From Planctomycetaceae bacterium (lineage in GTDB: Bacteria; Planctomycetota; Planctomycetia; Planctomycetales; Planctomycetaceae), in the NCBI GenBank assembly GCA_021732845.1, contig JAKFUF010000050.1, positions 1 through 36,338 of the forward strand: a stretch of 36,338 bases of DNA, in the 5' to 3' direction. Below, piece after piece: positions 1 to 7,119 of the stretch; the stretch's first letter is position 1, and every line of letters begins with the position of its first letter. The position numbers and the translations under genes were made by a program. The notes beneath the pieces were generated by a model that was not told where the DNA came from, did not search any database, and was given only the letters and a program-made list of their open reading frames with translations.

Positions 1-126
1 CCACAAACTCGCACTTCAACCCTGTCCCAGGTAAGACCATCAACTGGAGAGCCGGATGCGGGAAATCCGCCAGTCCGGTTCGGAGGGAGGGGGGAGCCGA
101 AACCAATCGGCCCTCCCTACCCCTAT
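1..126 (+). ncRNA. 3' end of a group II intron (domains V and VI)
   Basis: Positions 49-81 fold as group II intron domain V. The lower helix pairs GAGCCGGA with TCCGGTTC, a two-base bulge follows, and the upper helix is GCGG/CCGC around a GAAA-type loop. The AGC catalytic triad is at 50-52. Bases 82-126 form a domain VI-like hairpin. An unpaired A at 119, seven bases before a terminal TAT, fits the branch-point adenosine, so the 3' splice boundary is probably near 126. In the bulge this copy reads CA where many relatives have AC. The intron-encoded reverse transcriptase, if present, lies left of the window. Only the 3' part is visible, so I cannot tell whether the intron is complete. Confidence 0.8.
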
Positions 127-172
127 CCGCCACGCCGATCGGCGAATGGAAACAACCGGTTTCTCCCAGCGG

Positions 173-201
173 CTCACCGGACGGCTTGCGCCGTGCCGCT
201 A
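173..201. repeat. 29-bp repeat module, copy A
   Basis: This 29-bp stretch begins CTCACCGGACGGCTTG and ends GTGCCGCTA, and recurs exactly at 1966-1994. Its middle holds an imperfect inverted repeat (ACGGC / GCCGT). A diverged reverse-complement version lies inside both MITE-like elements at about 311-335 and 24205-24230, so it appears to be a module shared by several intergenic repeats. Confidence 0.75.
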
Positions 202-216
202 CAAGTGGGCGTAATG

Positions 217-394
217 TCGTCTCTTGCTCAGCGAAAGGCGACACAAAGTAGTCGAGTCACTCCGTGACTCGCATCGTGGCTTCCTCGACGACTTGCAATT
301 CAGAGACAGCGGCAGGGCACAAGCCCTCCGGTGAGTCTCAAAGTCGCCCAGCCACTCCGGCTGGGTTCGAGTCACGGAGTGACTCGCCTACTTG
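217..394 (+). repeat. MITE-like element, copy 1
   Basis: A roughly 178-bp non-coding element with inverted ends. One end carries CACAAAGTAGTCGAGTCAC followed by TCCGTGACTC, and the other (about 369-394) is nearly its reverse complement. Each end holds its own hairpin, GAGTCAC-TCC-GTGACTC. A further imperfect stem-loop precedes the left end at 217-241. The same architecture and core sequence, in opposite orientation, recur at 24149-24319. No open reading frame inside is convincing. A non-autonomous transposable element or a structured intergenic repeat both fit; the sequence alone does not decide. Confidence 0.7.
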
Positions 395-506
395 ACCCGG
401 CGTCGCGAAACGACATAGAAAGTCTGCCGTTTTTGTGTTTGACTTAGACACGACACTCGGATAATGTGTGTTATACATGGGTACATTGTGTTTTGTCGGG
501 TGAATT

Positions 507-1766
507 ATGGAAGTTTTCATTCAGGATTCGGTGGCTCCCCAAACTCCTCCAGGCGTGGCTCCGCTCGGCGAAGGGCGGGCGCGGAAGGAGCGGGCGGATT
601 GCAAGGTGACGGACGAGGGGCTGTACCACGCCATCGTGGCTCACCTCGGAGTCCTGTCGTATGTTGCGATCGCGGTGGGGATCAACCGCTCGGCGCTGTA
701 CAAGCGGATCGAGCGTGCGCCGGCACTGCAGGCGGCGCGCGATGGGGCACGGCGGATGCTGTTGTCGCGGGCGACCTACCATTTGCGCAAGGCACTGCAC
801 GCGGGGATTGACTGGGCGGTCCACTACGTCATGTGCCGCGAATACCAGCTCTGGACGCCGTTCAATGAGCCACAACCGCCGACGGAAGCGCAGGCCAACA
901 GGGCTCCGCGCGAGCCGAAGTTGGAAGAGGCGGAGGAGGTCGAGGAACAACCGGAGCGGGCGGGCAAGTCGCTGCGGCGGCTGATCCGCGCGGTGGAGCG
1001 CGGGGAGCCGTGGGCGGTCAAGTACTGTTTGAATCACCTGGACCCGCGCGGCCGCTATGCGAAGAAATCCCGTGGCCGGCAGGCGGAAGCCACGGTTGGA
1101 CAGGTCCCGCCGGTGGCACCGCCGGTCGTCATTGATGAAGTCGCCGCCGAGTTGGCGAAGGCGGTCTTTGATGCGGAACGCGGCCGTGGGACAGGCCGAC
1201 GCCAGGAGAAAGTTGCGCCGCCTGTCTGTGATTCTGACGCCCCTGCGGCCGAGCCCAAAGCAATCGTCGAGACCGCGCAAGAAAGCGCTTCGCCCGCGCC
1301 GGTGTTGATAACAGAGGTGGCTTGCCACGAAGAATCGCTGATCTCTTCGGCACGGGGACAACAGCCCGAATTTTCCGCGCCCACCCTCGAAACAGGATCA
1401 GCACCCACTGTTTCAGTGAACGGACAGAATTTGAGCCACGCTTTCACGCCCACCGTGGATGGCAAGTCCACCGACATCCCCAATCACCCCATTTCCGCCA
1501 TGCCGACCGCGGCTCCACTCACCCCAGTAACCCTGCCTGAACCGTTCGCGCCCACCCTCGAACCAGCGCCCACTTTGGACGCCGCGCCCACTTTGGACCC
1601 CGCGCCACCACCGAACGGTGCGCCCACCAAACCCGCAAAGTGTTCGCCATCGCCGAAACGCAAGCAACAAAAAGCCCAATCCCGCGACCGCACCCGAAAA
1701 CGGCGTGTGCGGCCCCTTTCAACGAAAAAGCGCAGCCACGTCCGCAGGTCACATTCGAAGCCGTAG
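507..1766 (+). CDS. HTH-containing protein with Pro-rich and Arg/Lys-rich tail, unknown function
   Basis: A 419-residue protein. Residues about 45-75 look like a helix-turn-helix (the segment around VAIAVGINRSALYKRIER), resembling the DNA-binding segment of phage terminase small subunits and transposase-like regulators. Residues 85-190 are charged and helical. From about 200 onward the sequence is low complexity. It includes tandem APTL(E/D) repeats near residues 350-370 and a strongly basic tail of about 30 residues ending RRSHSKP. The basic tail suggests nucleic-acid binding, but this is inference. The ATG at 507 lacks a clear ribosome-binding site. The TAG stop at 1764-1766 lies inside the first bases of an inverted-repeat element, so the present C-terminus may have been set by that insertion. 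Neighbours are repeats and an intron end, not phage genes. Confidence 0.6.
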   Translation: MEVFIQDSVAPQTPPGVAPLGEGRARKERADCKVTDEGLYHAIVAHLGVLSYVAIAVGINRSALYKRIERAPALQAARDGARRMLLSRATYHLRKALHAGIDWAVHYVMCREYQLWTPFNEPQPPTEAQANRAPREPKLEEAEEVEEQPERAGKSLRRLIRAVERGEPWAVKYCLNHLDPRGRYAKKSRGRQAEATVGQVPPVAPPVVIDEVAAELAKAVFDAERGRGTGRRQEKVAPPVCDSDAPAAEPKAIVETAQESASPAPVLITEVACHEESLISSARGQQPEFSAPTLETGSAPTVSVNGQNLSHAFTPTVDGKSTDIPNHPISAMPTAAPLTPVTLPEPFAPTLEPAPTLDAAPTLDPAPPPNGAPTKPAKCSPSPKRKQQKAQSRDRTRKRRVRPLSTKKRSHVRRSHSKP

Positions 1767-1892
1767 GATGGCCTTCCGAGGCCGTCCCGATGAACGGTTG
1801 ATGTTCCTTTCGCCCGTCGATTTAGCAAATCCCAACTCAAGCTACGAGTGGGCGTCAACCGCCCTCCGAACGGCCTAGGAAGGCCATTCTAC
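1763..1892. repeat. Inverted-repeat element with 23-bp arms
   Basis: The arms are 1763-1785 (begins GTAGGATGGCCTTCCGAG) and 1870-1892 (ends AAGGCCATTCTAC). They are inverse complements at 21 of 23 positions and enclose about 84 bp. The left arm overlaps the stop codon of the preceding gene. The structure resembles a short non-autonomous element or planctomycete intergenic repeat. The rest of the gap to 2074 holds the second copy of the 29-bp module and nothing else I can name. Confidence 0.7.
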
Positions 1893-1965
1893 AAACACCA
1901 ATGCCCCCTAGACCAAGTGCCATTGGGCGCGAGACCTCCGTTGAGCCACCGCGGGGAGATCCGCA

Positions 1966-1994
1966 CTCACCGGACGGCTTGCGCCGTGCCGCTA
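1966..1994. repeat. 29-bp repeat module, copy B
   Basis: An exact second copy of the 29-bp module at 173-201, in the same orientation. It lies in the short intergenic space between the inverted-repeat element at 1763-1892 and the 3' end of the PAP2-like gene. Confidence 0.75.
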
Positions 1995-2074
1995 AAATGG
2001 AAGCGGTTGGGCGCGAGCCGGCTTGCGCCGGCTTCTACCGGTCGGCAAAGTCGGTTCTATCAATGCGGAACCCG

Positions 2075-3232
2075 CTACCGGCGGAACTCAATGCCGATGC
2101 CCAGGCCGTTTCCGACGGGGATCGGCAGGATCGAGAAGGATTGGTTTCCCGTCTCCGTGGCATTGACGGCCACCGTCGCGACATAGGCGACCCACCAGCC
2201 GAGGACCGCTTGAGAAAAATAGTGCGCGCCGTCGTTGATCCGGGTGAAGGCGGTGATCGTCGAGGCGGCGTAGAGGCTGCCCTTCAGCAGCGGATCATCG
2301 GTCATTTGGGCTGCGGCCATCAGCGGCACGGCACCCACGAAGGCATGCCCGCTGACACCGTTGTTGTCAGCGAAAAAATTCCAGTGAGAACTGGGGGCCT
2401 TGGGCGTTTCATTGGGCCGCGTGCCACCCGTCACATTCTGCATCAGCAGCATGAAGGGACCACCAACGGCGAGACTACGGGTGCTGCGGCTGCCCCACTC
2501 GCCCACGACTTCCTTGCCGGGCAGGTCGGCGGGAAGCGCTCCCCAAATGGCGGCACCAGCCACCAACGGGATCACATAGATCCCTTCGCCGCCCTTTTTG
2601 AGAATCCGCGACGCTCGATTGGAGGCATCCGAGCGAAACTCGTCCTGGTAGTGGTCGTGCACTTCCTGGTCGAAGTTGGTGTTGGCCATCGCCGCCCCGG
2701 CACCGAAGCCGACACCCAGGGCCAGCAGGCTGTTGCGGCTGTAAAACTGACGATGATCATCAATCAGTTTGGGGAAGAATCCGCGGGGCGGGACGGGCTC
2801 GAACGGGGTCGATGCGGCAGAGTGATAGTTCCATTCCGGCTCGCTTTGAACGGTCCACCCTTCGTGAGTCTCTTCGTCGCTCAGTGGGCCATCGGCGTTG
2901 CGTGCCGTGACCAGAGATGGCTCGACACCCAGTGGCTCGGAAATCACCGTCTCAGACCATTCCGGCTCACTTTGAGCCCGGAACACCTGGCGTGGCGAGC
3001 GACTCTGCCAGCCGATCAGGCGGGCGGTCAGCACGGGAGCCTCGGGCGACTTCGCTCGAGTTTTGGGACGGGCCGCGCGGTGCGGAGTTGCGAAGTATTC
3101 CCGCTCGGCGAGGCGTGGCGCCGCGCCGCGGCCGGCGCAGCCACTGCTTATCAGACCCAGAAGAATGAGCCACGGCCAGCATCGTGGCTGGGCCGGACGT
3201 GTGGGAATCTTGTCGCAACGCCAGCTCGACAC
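2075..3232 (-). CDS. PAP2-superfamily (phosphatidic acid phosphatase-like) lipoprotein, divergent active site
   Basis: A 385-residue protein. I chose the GTG start at 3232 because AAGGGG lies 8 nt upstream. A hydrophobic stretch (residues 19-30) ends in SSGC, so Cys32 is a likely lipidation site and the protein is probably exported. The PAP2 signature is recognisable at the C-terminus: RP at 272-273, SGH at 294-296 and R331-x5-H337. Three usual catalytic positions differ. The motif 1 Lys is Gln265, the Pro before SGH is Val, and the Asp four residues after His337 is Gln341. PAP2 enzymes remove phosphate from lipids or other substrates through a phospho-histidine. The loss of the Asp makes full activity doubtful. 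Residues 35-165 are a low-similarity extracytoplasmic linker. Confidence 0.75.
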   Translation of the reverse strand: MSSWRCDKIPTRPAQPRCWPWLILLGLISSGCAGRGAAPRLAEREYFATPHRAARPKTRAKSPEAPVLTARLIGWQSRSPRQVFRAQSEPEWSETVISEPLGVEPSLVTARNADGPLSDEETHEGWTVQSEPEWNYHSAASTPFEPVPPRGFFPKLIDDHRQFYSRNSLLALGVGFGAGAAMANTNFDQEVHDHYQDEFRSDASNRASRILKKGGEGIYVIPLVAGAAIWGALPADLPGKEVVGEWGSRSTRSLAVGGPFMLLMQNVTGGTRPNETPKAPSSHWNFFADNNGVSGHAFVGAVPLMAAAQMTDDPLLKGSLYAASTITAFTRINDGAHYFSQAVLGWWVAYVATVAVNATETGNQSFSILPIPVGNGLGIGIEFRR

Positions 3233-3271
3233 AGAGGGAGCCCCTTCATGTAACGGCGTGGAGGCAGAGAA

Positions 3272-3308
3272 GAAAAAAGCCCGCCCTGTTGCAATGTCAG
3301 GGCGGGCT
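3272..3308 (-). terminator. Rho-independent terminator of the YTV-repeat gene
   Basis: Read on the minus strand, an 11-bp GC-rich stem (AGCCCGCCCTG / CAGGGCGGGCT, 3278-3288 with 3298-3308) with a 9-nt loop is followed by TTTTTTCTTC. It begins 19 bp after the stop of the YTV-repeat gene and lies before the PAP2-like gene, so the two minus-strand genes are probably separate transcription units. Confidence 0.9.
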
Positions 3309-3326
3309 GGAGATAGCTACCGGGTA

Positions 3327-4499
3327 TTACCGCTTCTTGGAGTTCTCGGCGACAGCCGTGTCTGGCTCGTTTCCGAACGCGGGCACTGGAGTCGACTGAA
3401 CGGCCGGTTTGCGGGCGACCCAACGGCCGACGCGAACTGCGGTCGGAGCCGATGAGGCTACTTGCGGGACAGGCTTTGCGGCCGAACGAGTGGTCGGCGG
3501 TGCCTCGCGACGGGAGACCATCGGTTCGTCATCGCGGACGGGCAAGTCGTTGTAGGTGCCGGGGCGACGGGGCATGGCGTCATCTTCTGGACCGTTGATC
3601 GAATTTGGGCGCGGGGCGATTCCGTTGTTGCCAGACGAAGGTTTCTGTCCGTCCCCTGGCAGAACATTAACCGTACGTCCCAGAGGTGCAGGAACTTGAG
3701 CTGTCGCTGGTGTGGGCACCTGCGCCGTCGAAGTTCCGTTCCCAATGATCGTTCCACCGAACGCCGTCGCGCCGCCGTAGTACTGTCCACCAAACGCCGT
3801 TGCCGTGCCCACCGGGACCGTCTGATAGACAGTCACCGGCACGCGGTTGACCACTTCCTGCGCCACCATGCGCGTCGTGTTGACCGCGACGCGGCGGGTG
3901 GTGGTGTAGGGAACCATGCGGCTCACCTGGTAGTTCACGGTCTGTGTGCCACGGATCGCGACTTGGCGCTGCGTGGGGACCTGCTGGGTCACGACATTCG
4001 GCACGTAGACGCGGTTGGCCACGACGTTGGGGGTGAACGCCATCCGCATCTGATAGCCGGTGCGGTTGAACCAGCCGAACAGGTCCGGCCGCGAGTCATA
4101 TTGGCAGGCGGACATCTTGGGGTTGCACTGGTACTGGGTCACCCAGCGGCCCATGTCGCGCTGCACGGTCTGGCATTCGGTGACCGTCTGGTATTGAACG
4201 GTGGGCACTTCGGCGGTCTTTTGTTCGACAACCTGCCGGTATTCGGTCACCGGCTGGTCGACATAGGCGGTCTCGACAACGGGGCGCTGGACGACCTGCC
4301 GCACTTCCTGAATCTGGGTCATGGGGACCGTCTGGTATTGCTGCACCACGACCGGTGGAGCACAGACCTGCGCCACCGGCTGGGCGCAGACGGGCTGCGG
4401 ACAGCAGCAACACGGATCAAACCATGACTGTCCCCAGGCGTTGGCATTCGCCAGCACCGTGCAGACGACAATCATGGCGCGAAGTGAATGGCGCGACAT
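3327..4499 (-). CDS. Secreted YTV-type repeat protein
   Basis: A 390-residue exported protein. I start it at ATG 4499 (MSRHSLRAM...) because GGAAG lies about 6 nt upstream and a signal peptide ending ANAWGQ follows directly. The mature part opens with a Cys-rich patch (PCCCCPQPVC). Two blocks rich in Val/Thr/Tyr/Gln follow, with YQTV, PYTTTRRV and VPVTVYQTV-type repeats (about residues 50-115 and 170-245). This matches the YTV-motif proteins described from planctomycetes, thought to be envelope or cell-surface proteins. The region between the blocks (CNPKMSACQYDSRPDLFGW) is more globular. The C-terminal 130 residues are Pro/Arg-rich and low complexity. Function is unknown. It is followed by a strong terminator, so it is probably monocistronic. 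Confidence 0.7.
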   Translation of the reverse strand: MSRHSLRAMIVVCTVLANANAWGQSWFDPCCCCPQPVCAQPVAQVCAPPVVVQQYQTVPMTQIQEVRQVVQRPVVETAYVDQPVTEYRQVVEQKTAEVPTVQYQTVTECQTVQRDMGRWVTQYQCNPKMSACQYDSRPDLFGWFNRTGYQMRMAFTPNVVANRVYVPNVVTQQVPTQRQVAIRGTQTVNYQVSRMVPYTTTRRVAVNTTRMVAQEVVNRVPVTVYQTVPVGTATAFGGQYYGGATAFGGTIIGNGTSTAQVPTPATAQVPAPLGRTVNVLPGDGQKPSSGNNGIAPRPNSINGPEDDAMPRRPGTYNDLPVRDDEPMVSRREAPPTTRSAAKPVPQVASSAPTAVRVGRWVARKPAVQSTPVPAFGNEPDTAVAENSKKR

Positions 4500-4972
4500 A
4501 AGGGTCTTCCAGAGAAAGGAGCGGGATGTGCGAGAGAGATGATGCGACGGGTGAGACCCGGAAGATCCGCGGGAGTCCACGTTCCAAAATACCCGCGACC
4601 GTGGATCGGACCTGCCAGAACCGTTGCGGGCGGGTTTCTATCGGAATCCAAAAAATGGGTCAAGATCGCATGACATCCTGCCGAGAGCCGCGAAATGCAG
4701 GTTTTCTGCGAGCTTGCCGATCAAGCCGAGGCAGTGCGACCAGCCGCAAGTGCCAGCCAGGATGAGGCGTGCGGCGAGGGGATCTGAGAACTGCACTTTG
4801 ACGGGAGTGACGAGAGCGGAATCTCAAATCCGACCGGTCCGAAAGAGTTTCGCCGCCGGACCAGTAGAATTTCAGGTTAGACGTGTCCGACAACAGCCTT
4901 CGTGCAGCGAACGCAGTCCGAACTACGCAATACAACTTCCGGCCAATGTGCCGGAAGCTGCGGACATGATTG

Positions 4973-5031
4973 AATGACCAATGACCAATGCTATGGCCCG
5001 GATCGATCTTGTTGGGCAGCAATGGTCATTG
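4973..5031. repeat. CAATGACC-type inverted repeat
   Basis: The left arm (4973-4990) is two tandem copies of AATGACC ending CAATG. The right arm (5020-5031) reads CAATGGTCATTG. The arms are partly complementary around about 29 bp of loop. The same words build the inverted repeats at 7805-7843 and 20186-20292. Confidence 0.55.
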
Positions 5032-5158
5032 AGGATCGCGGCAACAATAACATGGTGAAGTTGCTTGGGATGGACGCCGATTTAGGGCAGATTCATCAGC
5101 CGGCGCGCGTTAGCGTCCGGTTCGTGGCGTTGGCGTCTTCCGATCATCCTCCAACCGG

Positions 5159-5180
5159 GGGCCTTAGCCGGCTAAGGCCC
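5159..5180. repeat. Perfect 22-bp palindrome
   Basis: A perfectly self-complementary 22-bp sequence centred on AGCCGGCT, with outer halves GGGCCTTAG / CTAAGGCCC. It lies about 90 bp beyond the stop of the minus-strand sixA gene. There is no T-run on either side, so it is not a standard intrinsic terminator. It may be a repeat remnant, a cruciform or RNA stem, or a binding site. Confidence 0.6.
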
Positions 5181-5269
5181 TCCGGCTCATTGGCCGTGCG
5201 GCTCGTCAAAAATCGACAGCTATTCTTGCCGCCGTCCTGAGTCATTCTCTCTGCTTGAGATTTGCTGAA

Positions 5270-5773
5270 CTAGCGACCGCCCATCAAACCGGGCCGCAGC
5301 ATCCACGACACCGAGCCAGTGCCTATCGCAACCTCGCCCGCGAATTCGAGACAAACCGTTGTGCCTCGGCCGAAATCGAAGTGGCTCCCACCCGTGAGCT
5401 GGGAAACCGTGCGGCTCATGTCGGGCTCATGCCCCACCAAGGCCATGTTCGAGTCTGTTCGAGAGGGGAGTTTGGCGGCGATGGAGTTGATCTGTTCGAC
5501 GAGAGACTCCAGCCGGAAGGCGGGGTAGAGATTGGCCGAGATCTGATGTTGGGTGGTGTCGAGACTCAGCGATTCCACGAGGATTTCCGCGGTCTGGACG
5601 GCGCGGACCAGCGAACTGCTGAGGACGAGATTCGGCAGCCGGTCTTGCCGGGCGAGAAAATCGGCCAGGCCTCGAAACTTCCGGCGGCCCTTGTCTGTCA
5701 ACGGGCGTTCATCGTCGGTCTGGTATTCGCTCGCGTCGGCGGCGATGGCATGGCGCACGACCCACAGCAACAT
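5270..5773 (-). CDS. sixA: SixA-like phosphohistidine phosphatase
   Basis: A 167-residue histidine-phosphatase-superfamily protein starting at ATG 5773 (MLLWVVRHAIAAD). The RHA signature (Arg7-His8) carries the phospho-accepting His. Arg57 in SSSLVRAVQTA and His115 in VGHEPDM complete the expected pocket. Length and layout match SixA, which dephosphorylates phosphohistidine in signalling proteins such as His-phosphotransfer domains and PTS components. A member that acts on another small phosphate ester is possible. The upstream sequence AAAAAGGGTGCATC could serve as a ribosome-binding site. The gene diverges from thiS across about 190 bp. Confidence 0.85.
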   Translation of the reverse strand: MLLWVVRHAIAADASEYQTDDERPLTDKGRRKFRGLADFLARQDRLPNLVLSSSLVRAVQTAEILVESLSLDTTQHQISANLYPAFRLESLVEQINSIAAKLPSRTDSNMALVGHEPDMSRTVSQLTGGSHFDFGRGTTVCLEFAGEVAIGTGSVSWMLRPGLMGGR

Positions 5774-5857
5774 GATGCACCCTTTTTGGGACTTTCGCCA
5801 CGATCGAATGCGCCAATTCGGCGGCAACACCTGGCATCGCGTCGCTTCCGAGGCTCC

Positions 5858-5887
5858 TTGACGGTCGCGCGGCTGGCCTCATAGACT
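5858..5887 (+). promoter_or_regulatory. Candidate sigma70-type promoter for thiS-thiG
   Basis: TTGACG (5858-5863) and TAGACT (5882-5887) are separated by 18 bp and lie about 75 bp upstream of thiS. The match is reasonable but unproven. I found no THI-box (TPP riboswitch) motif between sixA and thiS. Confidence 0.4.
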
Positions 5888-5962
5888 GCCAGCAGGTTAG
5901 CAGTTCATGGCCAGCGGTTCAAACGCCGGTGAGACTGGCGTCCGATGCAAATTGAGGCGGCA

Positions 5963-6169
5963 ATGACGGTGGAAATCCAAGTCAATGGGGATCGCCAAGA
6001 GGTTTCCCAAGGCAGCACCATCGCCGATTTGCTGAAGCAACTCGGGATGCAGCCTCGGTTTCTGGCTGTGGAACGGAACTGTGAACTTGTGCCACGGGGC
6101 CGCCATCAAGACTGTGAACTGCAATCCGGAGATCGCATCGAAATCGTGACCCTCGTGGGTGGTGGCTGA
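5963..6169 (+). CDS. thiS: ThiS sulfur-carrier protein
   Basis: A 68-residue beta-grasp sulfur carrier for thiazole synthesis in thiamine biosynthesis. The C-terminus is VGGG, where the terminal glycine is adenylated and converted to a thiocarboxylate that donates sulfur to ThiG. Most ThiS proteins end in GG, so one extra Gly is normal variation. I chose ATG 5963 over the upstream ATG at 5945 because GAGG lies 6-7 nt before it and the fold starts at TVEIQVNG. The FLAVERNCELVPRG and GDRIEIVTLVGGG segments are typical. It is directly followed by thiG in the same direction. Confidence 0.92.
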   Translation: MTVEIQVNGDRQEVSQGSTIADLLKQLGMQPRFLAVERNCELVPRGRHQDCELQSGDRIEIVTLVGGG

Positions 6170-6237
6170 GCTTGACGGTCCAATGATCCACGTTTCGCTT
6201 ACGACATCAAATTGCCGGGGTTCAAGGGAGATTGACC

Positions 6238-7074
6238 GTGTCGCCGTCGCTGCAGGACGATTCACCGCTGGTTTTGGGGACCCACACCCTGCACAACCGA
6301 CTGATTGTCGGGACGGGGAAGTACGCCACCTACGACCTGATGCGCGACTGCCTGGAAGCGAGCGGAGCCGAGGTGATCACGGTGGCGGTGCGCCGCGAAC
6401 GGTTGATCGACCGCGAGGGGCGGAGCATTCTCGATTTCATCGACCTGTCGCGCTACACCATTCTCCCCAACACCGCCGGCTGCTTCACGGCGGAAGATGC
6501 GATTCGCGTCGCCCGCCTGGGCCGCGAAATTCTTGAAGGCTTGGAGAATCCCGGAGCGGACTGGGTCAAACTGGAAGTTTTGGGCGATAAGAAGACATTG
6601 CTTCCCGACCCGGTGGCTACCCTCGAAGCCACGGAGAAACTCGTTGCCGAAGGGTTTCAGGTTCTGGTTTACACGACGGACGACCCGATCACGGCGATGC
6701 GGCTCAAGAACGCCGGTGCCACGTCGGTGATGCCCGCGGGCAGCCCCATCGGCAGCGGCCAGGGGATCCTGAACCCTTCCAACATCCGCATCTGCATGGA
6801 GTATCTGAAGGAGAACGATCCCAATTATCCGGTGATCTGCGATGCCGGCGTGGGGACGGCCAGCGACGTGGCCTTCGCCATGGAACTGGGCTGCGACGGA
6901 GTGCTGCTGAACACCGCCATCGCCTCGGCCCAGGCGCCGTTGACGATGGCCCATGCGCTGCGGCATGCGTGTCTGGCGGGACGGCTGGCGTCGAAGGCGG
7001 GCCGGATTCCGCGAAAACTGTACGCCACCGCGTCGAGTCCGGAAGTCGGAACCGTGGCTCCGCTGCCGCGTTGA
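6238..7074 (+). CDS. thiG: Thiazole synthase ThiG
   Basis: A 278-residue TIM-barrel enzyme that makes thiazole phosphate from 1-deoxyxylulose 5-phosphate, dehydroglycine and ThiS thiocarboxylate. The Schiff-base lysine is Lys111 in ADWVKLEV. The phosphate-binding [13 protein letters not shown] and the [27 protein letters not shown] segments are strongly conserved. I prefer GTG 6238 to the in-frame TTG at 6232: the ribosome-binding site AGGGAG ends 7 nt before the GTG but only 1 nt before the TTG. It lies 68 bp behind thiS, almost certainly in one transcript, with an amidotransferase gene 45 bp further on. Confidence 0.95.
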   Translation: MSPSLQDDSPLVLGTHTLHNRLIVGTGKYATYDLMRDCLEASGAEVITVAVRRERLIDREGRSILDFIDLSRYTILPNTAGCFTAEDAIRVARLGREILEGLENPGADWVKLEVLGDKKTLLPDPVATLEATEKLVAEGFQVLVYTTDDPITAMRLKNAGATSVMPAGSPIGSGQGILNPSNIRICMEYLKENDPNYPVICDAGVGTASDVAFAMELGCDGVLLNTAIASAQAPLTMAHALRHACLAGRLASKAGRIPRKLYATASSPEVGTVAPLPR

Positions 7075-7119
7075 GATGCAGCCCAGCAGACAAAACTGAA
7101 GGACTGTCTCCAGCCCATC

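Larger units (their letters stand above)
4500..5269. other. Intergenic region rich in short inverted repeats
   Basis: No convincing gene. The first 40 bp hold the ribosome-binding site and leader of the YTV gene on the minus strand. Further right are a CAATGACC-type inverted repeat (4973-5031), a GC-rich stretch with CCGGCGCGCGTTAGCGTCCG near 5100, and a perfect 22-bp palindrome (5159-5180). Open frames here lack recognisable protein character. Confidence 0.6.

Noticed and set aside
471-1361. A 296-residue minus-strand frame opposite the HTH protein gene
   Set aside because: The translation is Arg-rich without domains, as expected for the shadow of a GC-rich gene; the plus-strand frame has a plausible HTH.
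5774-5962. A thiamine pyrophosphate riboswitch upstream of thiS
   Set aside because: None of the conserved THI-box motifs is present.
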